Shown: piece by piece, positions 33,310 through 44,265 of the stretch
Numbering within the stretch: position 1 is the stretch's first letter
How the letters are laid out: every line of letters starts with the position of its first letter
Origin: Cercophora sp. LCS_1
Taxonomy: Eukaryota; Ascomycota; Sordariomycetes; Sordariales; Lasiosphaeriaceae
NCBI GenBank assembly: GCA_036250225.1
Contig: JAPZLL010000075.1
Location: 1 to 64,000, forward strand
Direction of reading: 5' to 3'
Length of the DNA stretch: 64,000 nt
Program-made: the position numbers and the translations under genes
The notes under the pieces: generated by a model
What the model saw: the letters and a program-made list of their open reading frames with translations, nothing else
Databases searched by the model: none
Told to the model about the DNA's origin: nothing

Positions 33310-34559
33310 CTTGGGGTGATAGCCCTATGGTGTTTTCCCGTGTGGTGTAGCCGATGTTGTGTGGGTTTTCTGCGCGGACATTTCACGCGGACATTCACGG
33401 CAGACATTTCACGCGCTGCACGTTTCTTGCAGCGCACTTGCGGGAATGAGGGGTGGGGCGGGCATTATCGATAACGTCCACGTCATCATCTGTTTGTTGT
33501 TCAGGTGCTTTGGCACAGCGGTGGTGGGATGATGAACTCCGCGATTGTGCAGGAGGATCATGTGCAGCTGTTTTCACAGTGGAATACTGAAATCGGTCGG
33601 TCATGACCAATGTGCAAGGCAAAATGGCGTGCCTTTTCTCCTGCACTACTCTGGCACTCGATGCTGATGGCGGATATGCGTTTGTTGCCCTGCTGCACAC
33701 CGCGCCTTCTCTTCCTGCATAAGATAAGCATTCACAACTGGAAGGAGGCGACCGACCGGCGCATCGACAGTCAGGGCCGGCTGCAATCGTGATTTCCGCA
33801 GCTCCATTGGCATCAAGATGGCCCGTGTCACCTCCCCCCATCGTCAGCAGGTTGACTTTTCGGGTAACTAAGCGTAGCACCTCCAGTCGCGCGTCCACAG
33901 AGGCGAGCAGACGACTTACCCCTTCTGCAAGGGATCCTTCGTCAGCGCAACCGGGATTACACACCACCTTGAGTCTGGCGGATGCCCCCGTGCCGGAGGC
34001 TTGGAATGATAAAAAACCATCAGCTGAGGGTTATCCCCGTCCTGCCACGGCCCAGGTCATGAACCAGTATATGGAGGCAGAGCAGATACATCGGTAGCGC
34101 TGCAGCTGAGGGGGAAGGTGTTGGGCAAGAAGTATCCCTCGACGCTTTAGAGCAAGAATAACCTCGCAGCCTGTCTCGAAGCGAGGCTGCAGAGCGCTTA
34201 GAACCATTACAAAGACACCGGCTTGGTTCCGGCAAGCCCACATTTTTCCCTTGTGTAGGCTTACGGTGAACCACAGTGAGCCATCCCTGATTGTGGCTGG
34301 CCTGTTCATTCGGGACTGCTGGAGATGAATAGCTTGCGAGCGAGCTTCAGCATTGGGCGGATATAGGAGTACATCCGTTATAGACGGAGGCAGACGGCAA
34401 GAAGTGAGTACAAACGCCACTGTGAGCTACGAGCCAATAAGCTCCATTGAGCGTGAATAAAGTAATCAGCTCACTCTTGTCGCTTCTACCCACAGTCCAA
34501 AAAGCTCTCCGCCGTTTCCGGGTATCGTTGCTTCTTTAAATCTTGAAGGACATCCAGTT
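33310..34559. other. no recognisable gene
   Basis: A 190-codon minus-strand frame (33395-33967) and smaller plus-strand frames overlap it without recognised motifs. The region is the upstream side of the nuclease-kinase gene. Confidence 0.45.
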
Positions 34560-34735
34560 GCGCCAAAGCGCAGAACAACCCCCAAGGAAGGGCACCCAAT
34601 CGCCCACGTCCCTCTACAATCGCTCAGCAGGTATGCCTTCTATCCTTGCATTGTAATGGGTTACAAACTAAACCGTACTTTGTAGGATTAATCAGCGCCT
34701 ATTCAAAGCAGAGGTCGCAAGCGCAAGCAACGTTT
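34560..34735 (+). pseudogene. duplicated exon 2 / intron 2 / exon 3 fragment of the next gene
   Basis: The stretch from tcgcccacgtccctctacaa through gtatgcc, atgggttacaaactaa and the tttgtag acceptor to ggtcgcaagcgcaagca parallels 35178-35315 of the intact gene, including both splice borders. It is a leftover of a tandem copy, ended by the transposon-like segment at 34723. Confidence 0.7.
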
Positions 34736-34860
34736 CCGGCCGCAGGCCCGTGAACACCTGAACAAAGGTTGAAGTCAAAGACTTCTGGAAATGGAATCCT
34801 CAATCTGGAATAAGAAGGTCTGTGGCTGCTCCTTTAAAAGAGGAGGACAAACGTTCTAAC
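34723..34860. mobile_element. transposon-like remnant, copy 2
   Basis: Second copy of the segment at 29843, sharing gtttccggccgcaggcc, gaacaaaggt, caaagacttc, aagaaggt and gctcctttaa. Its left border coincides with the end of the duplicated gene fragment, so insertion or recombination here may have cut the older copy. Confidence 0.4.
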
Positions 34861-34965
34861 ACATACAACTACCTTGTAACGATTCACTTGTCAAAGACCC
34901 TTCTTCACACAATCCTAACCCCAACGCCCTTGCGTTACGTATAAGGCGCCAATCCCCTCATCATC

Positions 34966-36650
34966 ATGGCCCGCACTCGAGCCCAGGCAGCGGCTCAGCA
35001 GGGGCTTCGATCACCGGCATCAGAAGATCAAGGTACTAATTCCCCGCAGCGCTAGAAGGGCATCTTCCACTAACGATTAACAGGAAAACAGCCCCAGGAC
35101 ATCCAGCCGCGCAAGCGCGCGCCTCGAAAGCGCAGTCACCTCCGAGGACAACCCGCGACCAAGCGCACAGAGCGCAATAGCCCACGTCCCTCTAGAATCA
35201 GCAGTACACCGTCTCGACGGGTATGTCTATCCACGCATCGTAATGGATCACAAACTAAGTTACATAATAGGATCCACCATCGCCTGTCCAGGGCAAAGGT
35301 CACAAGCGCAAGCAGTCAATCGGAGACACACTCAAGCCCAACCCAGACCCATCTAACAAACGACAAAAGACATCTCCTACACGCCCTGAGGACGCATTTG
35401 GTGAGCCAGCGACTGGCACCGGTGCCTCCAGACTTGCGGCTGACCCAATCGCTTTCTGGGTAAAGAAAGGGCGCTGGCCAGAGGAACAGCACTGGCCGGA
35501 AGAGACCTCGGAGGCGGCTTCCACCATAGAGCGTCTACTTGCGCTGAAGAAGTCTTCCAAAGTTTCCCGTAGGAAATCGAACTCTGCCACATTCACGACG
35601 CCCAGCGATCAGAAGCCGCGAGAGGAGAAGAGCGCGCCATACCGAGACCAGCGCTATACGACCCTACTCGAGGTCAAAGGCAGTTTTATGACCGACTCTC
35701 CCTTGGGTTTGGCCGGGACTAGCCAGGCTATTTACCAGTCTCTTCTCGAGAAGACGCAACCGGTTCCCGGCGATTCCCTCTTCCGCGATGACATCTTCAA
35801 AGCGACGTGCCGGAAGATACACAACAAAAATGAGGTGCGAGTCATTCAAGATGTCAGTCGGCTCATTGTTCCTTCGGCCGAGAGTCTTGCCACATTCGGC
35901 GCAAAGCATCTCGATATCCTAACGGAGAGCGTCAACGAAGGGTGGAACAACTCGATCCCCTTCACCGGCACTCGTCCCCAGCCCGACTACTCTGTCGGCT
36001 TCAGACGGGATGCATTTACCAACGAGCAGCTCGCCAAGCTGTCGCCATTTATTGGTGACTTCATCGGTGGGGACCGGTCCCTCTTCATGGCAACGTACTA
36101 CATGTACTTCCCGTTCCTGACCTGTGAGGTGAAGTGCGGCGCTGAGGCGCTCGATATCGCAGATCGCCAGAACGCCCACAGCATGACCCTTGCGGTGCGG
36201 GCCACCGTCGAACTCTTTCGTGCTGTGAACCGTGAGGATGAAGTCCACCGGCAGATCCTCGCCTTTTCTGTCTCGCATGATTACCAGTCAGTACGGATCT
36301 ACGGCCACTACCCTGTGATAGAGGGAAAGGATGCGAAGTTCTATTGTCAACCGATTCGAAAGTTTGACTTTACCGAATTAGACGGAAGGGACAAATGGAC
36401 GGCGTATTCCTTCACCAAGAGCGTATACGACGAATGGATGCCGATTCACTTCAAGAACATCTGCTCCGCCATTGACCAACTACCGTCAGATTTGGATTTC
36501 GATGCCCCACCGCTTTCCGAGGCAACCGGGCTGTCCCAGGACTTGGGAAACCTACTGCGGTCGGATGCCGGTTCTGCTTCCTCGCCTATTGGACATGACA
36601 ACCAGCAAGGATTTAGAGGACCGAAGGTGGTAAAGGGGAGGAAGGGATGA
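34966..36650 (+). CDS. DUF7924-like PD-(D/E)XK fungal protein
   Basis: Three exons: 34966-35032 (donor GTACTA), 35084-35220 (acceptor AACAG, donor GTATGT) and 35271-36650 (acceptor AATAG), 527 residues, phases consistent. The first 110 residues are basic and disordered (MARTRAQAAAQQGL; many RK and KR pairs), suitable for nuclear targeting. The folded part starts near FWVKKGRWPEE and contains PQPDYSVGF, then 45 residues later YFPFLTCEVKCG, the P-D...E-V-K signature. The later block DKWTAYSFTKSVYDEW is typical, in my recollection, of fungal proteins labelled DUF7924. The biological role is unknown. A fragment of a second copy lies just upstream. Confidence 0.7.
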
Positions 36651-37584
36651 ACTAAAGGTATGTGGATGCCTTTCCGGACGACGTGATTGCCCAGCGAAGA
36701 GCCCAAGTTGACGGCTGTATCTGCAGGCTGCCGAGATTCCATTGAAGGATTCTCTCTCGCAAAGCGGCTTCTTGTTAAACCGAACCGCTCGGGGGGGCCT
36801 TTTGCTCGGGTGGGCTTGAGATTGACTTGGCCGAGCCCCTTGCTGCGCGCTGGGAAGGACTGCTCGCGTCGGGAGCTCCGGCGACCTGGACGCTGGCTGC
36901 GGAGTCGATTCTCTGTGTGGTCTTCGGGTTGATTATGTGTGTCTAAGGGCTCTGGCGATCATTTGTTGGAGGAGGACTTGATGCTGAACAACGGAGATAT
37001 CTTCAACCAATTGGACGGTGGGGGTTTTCAGCCAAATTCGTGTTTGTAACGTTATTTTACCTGCGCGATACGTTTCCTGTATTTGCCGGTCGGTAGTGGT
37101 GTGTATTGTGACAGCAAGGATGCGTTCGCCAACCCTCAGAATCCCGCTTCCCTCTCCCGCAGCCCGGTTGGCACCACTTCTCTCGCCGTTTTTCATTCCG
37201 GCCAGGGTTGCCGAACCCGGTCACCTCCAAATAAGTGACGGCGAGGGCCGACGCCGACATCCTCCCTACAAGGGCAAAACGCTCCTTCTTTTGCTGTTTT
37301 CTTCCCAAAAACCCTTTCGGGTCCTCCCACGTTTCGCCTTCTCTCCAACCAAACCGCCTCACTATCAAACAGCAAGGATACCTGCTTAGATCTGATTCCC
37401 AATCAGCCGCATCCCTGGGCAGAGGCTTGACAACAACACCGAGGACCCAATATTTGGGGAGTGGAGATGGCAGCAAGTCCAAACAATGTGAATTCATGGA
37501 GATGCTCTTCATGCTTATCGGAGCACCGTATGCTTGTCCGTGAACACCTGCGCTGCGCAACCAAGTAAACAAGCCGTCCCCGCA
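36651..37584. other. no recognisable gene
   Basis: Spacer between two converging genes, probably their 3' untranslated regions. Open frames near 37050-37570 lack motifs. Confidence 0.55.
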
Positions 37585-40500
37585 TCACCAGTCCAACTCC
37601 TGCACCAGAGTCCGTAGGACAGGCTCAATAACCCCCTTTTCCGCCCTCAGCCTTGTGCTCTGCTTGGTTCTGGTATAGAAAACCGGGCAATCCTTGCTAT
37701 CGCAGGGCACCTCTTCCAACGGCGCCATGCCCGCGCAGCTCTGGCACACCTTGACCACATCATTCAGACTCCGCTCCTCCCCGTTCAGCCTTGTCTGCAG
37801 CTGGATCATGGACGCCTCCTTATCGCTCTCGCACCTCCTGCAAATGGGTCGTTCCCTCCCCTCAGGTCGCCTCCCCTTCATCTTGACACCGCAGACTAGG
37901 CACGACGTCGACTGCATGAACCACTCGAGCGTCTTCTGCCCCGCGCCCCCAAACAGCCCACCCCCGGGCGCCTGCACCTTTCGCACCTGCTGCACCTTGG
38001 GCATCTCGGCGTACCAGCCCCTGACGTTTGCCCCCACGAGGTTGAATATCCTCTCCAGCGGTGGAATGATGTTCTTGCCAATGTAGTACTCCGCGTCCAG
38101 CGTTGCATGCGAGCTGTTGAGCAGATCCTCGGGGGCAACACACCGATCGATCAGCCTCGCCCCGGGACCGCCCGCGATGACGACGTACGGCACACGCTCG
38201 CCATACTGCGGCTCGGCCCTCGCGTCCTCAAGCATCCGCTTGGCGCTGATCATGGCACCGGCCGGCATCACGCCCTTGTTGCTGTACGTGCCGAGCTTAA
38301 CCTCGCGAGCAAAGCAAAAGTCCTGGATGGAAACGGCGCCCCGCAGGATCCTGGCGCATTGGTCCTGGAAGTACGCCTTGACCTGGCTGAGATCTGCCGT
38401 CTCAAAGAGAATGCGAAGCGCCTTTTCCTCCATCTTTTGCTCTGCGGGCGTCCCGTCTCTGCGGACGGTCTCGATGCCCTTTGCGTCGAACTCGGGGGCT
38501 GCTTGGTCCGCAGACTCGTACTTGTACCCGACGTAGCGCTTCTTTGCGAGCAGCACGCAGGGGTGGTAGACCTTTTCAAACTTGAGCTTGACGGGGCGGG
38601 GGTTCATGTTTGTGATTTCCTTTGCGATCTCGTTGCCAATCTCAAAAGCCTGGGCGCGCGTGCGTCCTTTGAGGTGCACAAACAAACTGTCCGTGTCGCC
38701 GTAGACGACCTCGGCGTTCCAGCGCTCGACCGAGTGGATAAAGGCGATGGCGCGCTCAAGCGTCTCCCGCCCCGTTTGCACGATGCTGTCGGCGATTTCC
38801 GAGCAGGGCATGCGGCCCGAGAAGGAGGCCGAGGTGTAGCCGTACGTGACGTTGGCCAGCAGCTTGAGGGCAAGCTGTCGGTTGTTGAGGAGCTGCTGGA
38901 GCGTCTTGTCGTCCTTGTCCTGCTTCATGCCGCTCTTGACCATGACGCGTGTTTCCAGGATCTCGGTGAGCATCTTGGCGAGGAGGGACTTGCGGATCTC
39001 GGGCTTGGTGTACATGACACCGTTTGGGGCCACGTTGACGTAGTCCTTGAGGAGGTTCAGCAGGCCCTCTCTCCTGCGGTACTCGGTGAAGCCCATCTTG
39101 TTCGAGCCTCGCCAGTTGACGATGCGACCGAGAAAGGTGGAGTAGCAGTAGTTGTAGGCAACCATGACGCTGGGATATAGGCTCTGAAAGTCCAGCACTA
39201 GCAACGGGCTGCTGTAGAATGCGCTCTGGGGCTCCATGACCAGGGGCAGGCATTCTAGGGCGTTTTGGGCGCCTACTTGCTTCTTGCTGGGCGAGACAAG
39301 CACAAAGTTCTCCGGCTTGGCAATCCTGAACATGATGGACTCGACCTTGAACTGGGAGCCGCGGGAGAAGACGGAGAAGAAGTCCACGCCAAGCAGTCTG
39401 GCTTGTTCGCTCGTCCGCGGGACCAGTTCATTGGCCTCCAGGATCTCGATGTCGAGTCTCGTCTTGGCCCTGTAGTGACGGAGAACCTTGCTGAGCCCGG
39501 AGGTCCCGCCATCGACGTACCAGTCTGTCAGCGTGCGCCAGGAGTAATGCGGCACGCGTCGGTGGAGGAGGTGCCAGACGACATTCTCCATGGTGTACTG
39601 GAGCAGGTTCAGCTCGCCGCGCATCGCGCGCCAGATGTTGATCATGTGTCTGCCCGTCACCTTGATGGACGAAGTCGTGTTGAACCCCCAGCGGTCTGCC
39701 TCCTTGCCGGATTTGCCGTGCGAGTCTGATTTGGTGCGCGAGAACTCCTCGCTCAAGTTGTAGTCATACTTGGCCCTTGCGCGCTCAATCAGGTAGCCCC
39801 AGGAGCCACCGTGGACCTCGTAGCCTGTGAGGATGTCTGGATCGTAGGATCGCACAATCTCCACCATTCGAATCATGACATCGAGCTCCGAGGTCTCTTC
39901 GTCTACCTGGTCGGCGGTTTGACTGCGTATCCTCCTTGCCAGACTGCCGTCCTCCGACAGAACGACAACCCCGGACACAGTCTTGTCGTTGGACTGGCTG
40001 GAGCTCAGGAGCGAATCCTCGTCCGACTTGAGACACCAAAAGACGCACTGGACCTCGTCTTCCTCCGGGTTGGGCACCAGCTTGCCCCTGGTGTTGACGT
40101 GGACCTCGAGGCTCATGCTGCTCATGTACTGGGCCTCGTGTCTGACGCTGGTGGACTTGCGTTTCTGCGAGTACTTGAACCCATGTTTGCTCTTTGGCGT
40201 TGGGCCGATGACCTGAGACAGATACGGCTTTTGCGTGGGTGTGGCCTGGGAGAGTTGTGAAGCTGTTGCGGTTTTCCGCTTCTGCTTCTTCGCCCACCAC
40301 GCATTGACCTCGTCGAATGTTGGAGGAGGCGCAGCCACATCCCACCTACGAATCGTGCATTGCTTTTGCTTCTTCCGGTATGCGAGCTCGATCCCGTCAA
40401 AGTCAGGTGGCGCTTCAGGCTTGACGCCATACGTGGCTGTTGACGCCCCGTCGGGGTCAAAGTCAGGAAGGTGGAGTAGACCGCCACCCTCGATGCGAAA

Positions 40501-42648
40501 CTCTTTGCCCGCAAATTCCCTCAACCGTGTCGGAACATCCCCGTCCTTGCTGTAAAAAGCATCCTGGTGTATTTGGTCTGGAACCCCGTAGTCCTGCATT
40601 GTTGACCGTACCTCCTCCGCCAACGGTGGCGCAGCATTCACCAGCCACATGGTGGTTGCACCCTTCCACCGGAGCTTTGCCGGGGGCACCGTTGGTGATT
40701 TGGGATCTAGAGATGGCCTCCCCAAGCTTGGAGTCAGGGGAGACTTGGCAGAGGGCGTTTTGGGAGACGGCGATGCTGTCAAAGTCTCTTTTGTCGGCAC
40801 CAGCGGGTCAAAGGTCACCACCCTCTTAAGGGGACTCTCCTGACTGGGTTGGGAATTGCTGCGTTGACTGAGTCTCAGTCTTGGACTCATGTTCTGAGCG
40901 TCTTTGACAACGGGGAAGTTGAGAGGCTGGTTTCCGCTGGGTTTGCGTCTCGATCCAGGGCGGCTCGGCTGGGATGAACGAGTCTTTGTCGCATTCACCT
41001 TACCACTGCCACCAGATGAGGCCGTTGGTTCTTGAGTGCCCGTGAGAACCGTCAATTCCGCCTTGGGCTCATCAAGCTTGGGTCGTTTGACAGATATGGC
41101 CTCGACTACAACTGGCCGAGGACGCTTCAGAGAAACCTGGTGTGATTGTGCGGTGGCATTTCTGTCACCAGTCACCAGCCTCTGCGCTTCAGCAAGCAGC
41201 TCTTCGGGGAATGGCAGCTCAGGTCGCTTTCCGGTGCGCTGGCCACTGACAAACACCTCGGCTCCCGCACGGAGGCGGTTGATGGTGTACTTTTCCGGCA
41301 TCTCCCATCCCTTGGTTGTGGGGTCCTCGGACTTTCTCTCGTCGGTTGCATCTTGGTTAGGATCATCGGGGAAGAGCTGTTTCGCTTCTTGACCAACCTC
41401 CAGCTCGAGAATGCCGTTTTCATCGAGGTCAACTTGATCTACCGCTTCTGGATGTCCTTCCAGAAAGCTCTCCTCGAGACCAAGCGCGGGAAGCAGGTTC
41501 TCCGGGAAAAGATCCTCCACAGAGTCGAGAACAGTCTTTACTCGTTCTTCGTGTGGGACCGGTGGCACATAGTCCTCAAAGGAAAACGACACTTCCTTCT
41601 CTTCCGATATTAGGTTCTTGATCTCCTCTCGGTAGCCCTCCTCGTGGACCCAGCCCGGGAGGTCTGCACGACGGGTGTCTGCTGACATGGAAACCAGAAC
41701 CTCGGAGGGAAGCACGCTGCTGTCTGGACTGAGAATACCCGTCCTTCGTTTCCTTCGCTTCGTCTCGTCTTTCCACAAGCCAGCCATGCTGTGGACGAGC
41801 TTGAGATCCGAGGGCAGCGGGTGATCCTTCTCGACAAAGCCATGATGCAATGGCCTGGCTTTGACCTCTTTTCGGTTCAAGATGTCCTTGACGCAGATGT
41901 CCACCTCAACGGAGCAATGACTGGCCCGGGGCAGACTGGGGTCGTCGGTGATCCGCTCAGGGGGTATCGTCTCGTCATCCCATGTTCGCGGCGCATCCTC
42001 GGAGAAATCATGCTGCGGGACAGGAGCACGGAAGACAACTCTCTCACTGTTGATGTAGTCGCACCCGTACAGGTTGTAATCGACCATGAACTGCAGCAGA
42101 AAAGAGAGATGCGCCTCGTACGGCTGGAACTTTTGGCCCATGATCAGACCCTGCTGGAGAAGATCCGCCAAACGGGTCATGACCAGCGGGTTGAGCATGT
42201 AGATCTTGAGGTAGAAGCGATAGCCAACATGAAACCCATAAAATGGCACGCCCTTCACAAGAGTGATGCGTGCGACAAATCGGGGACTCTCGCGGTTCGT
42301 GTCCCTGCGATAGCTGATTCCCAGGGCGCGGTCAACGGACGAATGCAGCCGACACATGTACTCGCCAACTGTTCTCATAAGCGTATGCCCAGCACATGGG
42401 GAGGGAATCCTACCTGTCCGCCGGTCTAGTGGCCCCCGATACTCGACATACAAGTACGGAAACGCGCCATGGATGTGGGCGCACACCTTCTGCCCCGTTT
42501 CCGTCGAGCCAAAGACCCGGATGACGGGCACCTGCGGCTCTCTGGCGACCTGGGACGCGCGAACATCGTTGCGAAGGCGCGGATCGTACCGTGTGGGCTT
42601 GGCCTGGTAATGGTCGATGCAGTTCAGTCGGACCTTGAACAAATCCAT
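37585..42648 (-). CDS. REV3: DNA polymerase zeta catalytic subunit Rev3
   Basis: A single uninterrupted frame of 1687 residues, MDLFKVRLNCIDHY to VQELDW. It is the B-family polymerase of translesion synthesis, working with Rev7 and Rev1 to extend from damaged bases. The N-terminal B-family domain (residues 1 to about 220) is followed by a long disordered part (about 240-820) that normally carries the Rev7-binding segment. The exonuclease-like region starts near MSLEVHVNTRGK and lacks a clear D-x-E, as in other Pol zeta. Polymerase motifs are all present: DFQSLYPSVM near 1150, KLLANVTYGYTSASFSGRM near 1260 and YGDTDSLFV near 1315. The C-terminus has two four-cysteine clusters (CLVCG...ICRRC and CQSC...CDSKDC, about 1582-1650); the second binds an iron-sulfur cluster in the family. 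No break is seen. Confidence 0.97.
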   Translation of the reverse strand: MDLFKVRLNCIDHYQAKPTRYDPRLRNDVRASQVAREPQVPVIRVFGSTETGQKVCAHIHGAFPYLYVEYRGPLDRRTGRIPSPCAGHTLMRTVGEYMCRLHSSVDRALGISYRRDTNRESPRFVARITLVKGVPFYGFHVGYRFYLKIYMLNPLVMTRLADLLQQGLIMGQKFQPYEAHLSFLLQFMVDYNLYGCDYINSERVVFRAPVPQHDFSEDAPRTWDDETIPPERITDDPSLPRASHCSVEVDICVKDILNRKEVKARPLHHGFVEKDHPLPSDLKLVHSMAGLWKDETKRRKRRTGILSPDSSVLPSEVLVSMSADTRRADLPGWVHEEGYREEIKNLISEEKEVSFSFEDYVPPVPHEERVKTVLDSVEDLFPENLLPALGLEESFLEGHPEAVDQVDLDENGILELEVGQEAKQLFPDDPNQDATDERKSEDPTTKGWEMPEKYTINRLRAGAEVFVSGQRTGKRPELPFPEELLAEAQRLVTGDRNATAQSHQVSLKRPRPVVVEAISVKRPKLDEPKAELTVLTGTQEPTASSGGSGKVNATKTRSSQPSRPGSRRKPSGNQPLNFPVVKDAQNMSPRLRLSQRSNSQPSQESPLKRVVTFDPLVPTKETLTASPSPKTPSAKSPLTPSLGRPSLDPKSPTVPPAKLRWKGATTMWLVNAAPPLAEEVRSTMQDYGVPDQIHQDAFYSKDGDVPTRLREFAGKEFRIEGGGLLHLPDFDPDGASTATYGVKPEAPPDFDGIELAYRKKQKQCTIRRWDVAAPPPTFDEVNAWWAKKQKRKTATASQLSQATPTQKPYLSQVIGPTPKSKHGFKYSQKRKSTSVRHEAQYMSSMSLEVHVNTRGKLVPNPEEDEVQCVFWCLKSDEDSLLSSSQSNDKTVSGVVVLSEDGSLARRIRSQTADQVDEETSELDVMIRMVEIVRSYDPDILTGYEVHGGSWGYLIERARAKYDYNLSEEFSRTKSDSHGKSGKEADRWGFNTTSSIKVTGRHMINIWRAMRGELNLLQYTMENVVWHLLHRRVPHYSWRTLTDWYVDGGTSGLSKVLRHYRAKTRLDIEILEANELVPRTSEQARLLGVDFFSVFSRGSQFKVESIMFRIAKPENFVLVSPSKKQVGAQNALECLPLVMEPQSAFYSSPLLVLDFQSLYPSVMVAYNYCYSTFLGRIVNWRGSNKMGFTEYRRREGLLNLLKDYVNVAPNGVMYTKPEIRKSLLAKMLTEILETRVMVKSGMKQDKDDKTLQQLLNNRQLALKLLANVTYGYTSASFSGRMPCSEIADSIVQTGRETLERAIAFIHSVERWNAEVVYGDTDSLFVHLKGRTRAQAFEIGNEIAKEITNMNPRPVKLKFEKVYHPCVLLAKKRYVGYKYESADQAAPEFDAKGIETVRRDGTPAEQKMEEKALRILFETADLSQVKAYFQDQCARILRGAVSIQDFCFAREVKLGTYSNKGVMPAGAMISAKRMLEDARAEPQYGERVPYVVIAGGPGARLIDRCVAPEDLLNSSHATLDAEYYIGKNIIPPLERIFNLVGANVRGWYAEMPKVQQVRKVQAPGGGLFGGAGQKTLEWFMQSTSCLVCGVKMKGRRPEGRERPICRRCESDKEASMIQLQTRLNGEERSLNDVVKVCQSCAGMAPLEEVPCDSKDCPVFYTRTKQSTRLRAEKGVIEPVLRTLVQELDW

Positions 42649-43125
42649 GCTGGATCACAGGGCCTGGGTGGCGTCGGCTTTACGCGTGGCGATTCCGCGG
42701 ACAGGGGCCGAGAAAAAGCAAGTTCTCATCCTGATCGGGAAGGCATGAAACCAAAAGACTCAGGAAACAGGCAGCAGTCTTGAGCCAAACAGGTGCATTT
42801 CGATTCATCCAAAACCAATGGAGATGTAATGCGATGCGACGCGTTTGGTTGTTGGAGGCGCGCGGCTCATCCATCGCCAAACCACGTGCCTGGATGAATC
42901 CTGCATCTCAGGGTTAGGGTACATATTGCCCTTGCATCAAACAAGCCCCTCAATCGCCCTGCAGCACCCGTTCCTTCCATCGCCACCAAGCAACAAACTA
43001 CTCCCCCAATCGCCCTGCAGCACCCGTTCCTTCCGTCGTCAACAAGAAAGCGAGCGAACCTTACTCCTTGAAATCGCTCTGAGTGCACCAACATTCCATC
43101 TTCACCACCTTCACCATCCGCCCAC
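42649..43125. other. divergent promoter region with a short direct repeat
   Basis: Upstream of both REV3 and the gene at 43126. A 28-bp word (caatcgccctgcagcacccg plus ttccttcc) occurs at 42951 and 43009, the only obvious structure. Confidence 0.6.
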
Positions 43126-44265
43126 ATGGCCGACAAGAAAGCAACCGCCGTTCAGCTCGATCGGCTGACTCTCTACCCAGCAACACCACCAGAGACAGCA
43201 TCTCCCGACTCCCCCACACCGTCTGTGGGCTTACCGGTCTCGCGCGTCGACAAGATCATCACCGAAATCCACGATCGCATCAGTGGCCGAATTGAGGTCG
43301 AAGAAGAGTGGTGGTGCATCAACCTCAGCCACGACGAGTTCAAGGCTTTTGAGGCACGGTTCGAAGCCGAAGGAGACTACCGCTGGCCAAAGTGAGTGTC
43401 CCTCTGTCCCTCTTTGTCCAGCTGCCCCTCGTCCAGCTACCCCTTGTCCAGCATTGACTGACCTCTAATTAGGTACGACTACTTCCCTCAGCTTGCCAAG
43501 TTTGTCCTACGTATGGCGGGCACTATCCACGAGTTCGTAGTCGATGGATTTAAGGGCCTGGTCAGAGATCAGTTAACCGATATTTCGCGAGGTAACGACC
43601 AAGTCGCTGCCGATTTCGCTCGGGACGTATGCCCAACAGGAAGCCCCAAGATTGAGAGGGATGGTGGTTCCCATTGCCCAGATGGGTCATTTGCACATGA
43701 AGATGCGACAGAGCTTGGTGTCATCCTGGAGGTCTCACATTCACAAAAACGCCAAGATTTACCATTCCTCGCAGACGAATATATCCTGGGTTCAAACGGG
43801 TTAACCCAGGCTATTATTGGGATCGATCTTGATTACCAGGGAAAAGGAGCAAGAGTTATGGTATGGCGACCAAAGACGACCAAGAAAGAGATCAGTACCA
43901 AGAAGACCTTTGAGGGTACTTTTCGGGATGCAGATGGGAATTTGGTCAATGGTGGACAGAACCTCCGGATTTGGCTGAAGGATTTCGGTAACAAGCTTGA
44001 TTGTCCCAATATCCAAAAGGTCGAGGGATCGATTACCATTTCCTTTGCTCAGCTATATAAGTTGGTACAGAAGAGTGAGGCTTTTGCCCAGACACGAAAG
44101 CGGAGACGGGGGTCGGATGAGGTTCTTAAAGGTAAAGACAAGCGGCAAATGGTCCGCCCGTCGCCTGAGGGACTCACATCCTCCGATGAGGAACGGTTTA
44201 AGGCAACCGAAGAGGAAGTTGAGAAACAGCTCAGCGACCAGGACGGAGATTATACCCCAGAGTAG
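43126..44265 (+). CDS. PD-(D/E)XK-like fungal protein
   Basis: Two exons: 43126-43391 (donor GTGAGT) and 43473-44265 (acceptor AATTAG), 352 residues. The N-terminus includes SRVDKIITEIHDRISG and EEEWWCINLSHDEF, then YDYFPQLAKFVLRM. The core has HCPDGSF, then about 12 residues on GVILEVSHSQKRQDLP, and YILGSNGL with IIGIDLDYQGKGARV and MVWRP. That is the P-D...E-V-x-x-S-Q signature in a fungal family I recall with nearly the same motif order (EVSYSQKRKDLPRLADDYILGSDG type). The C-terminal 70 residues are charged and disordered, with an RKRRRGS nuclear-localisation-like motif. No catalytic activity has been shown to my knowledge. Intact and probably functional. Confidence 0.75.

Noticed and set aside
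38107..39180. 357-codon plus-strand frame
   Set aside because: Complement of the REV3 polymerase domain; explained by codon bias.
42908..42920. Telomere-like word gggttaggg
   Set aside because: A single occurrence in a promoter region, not an array.
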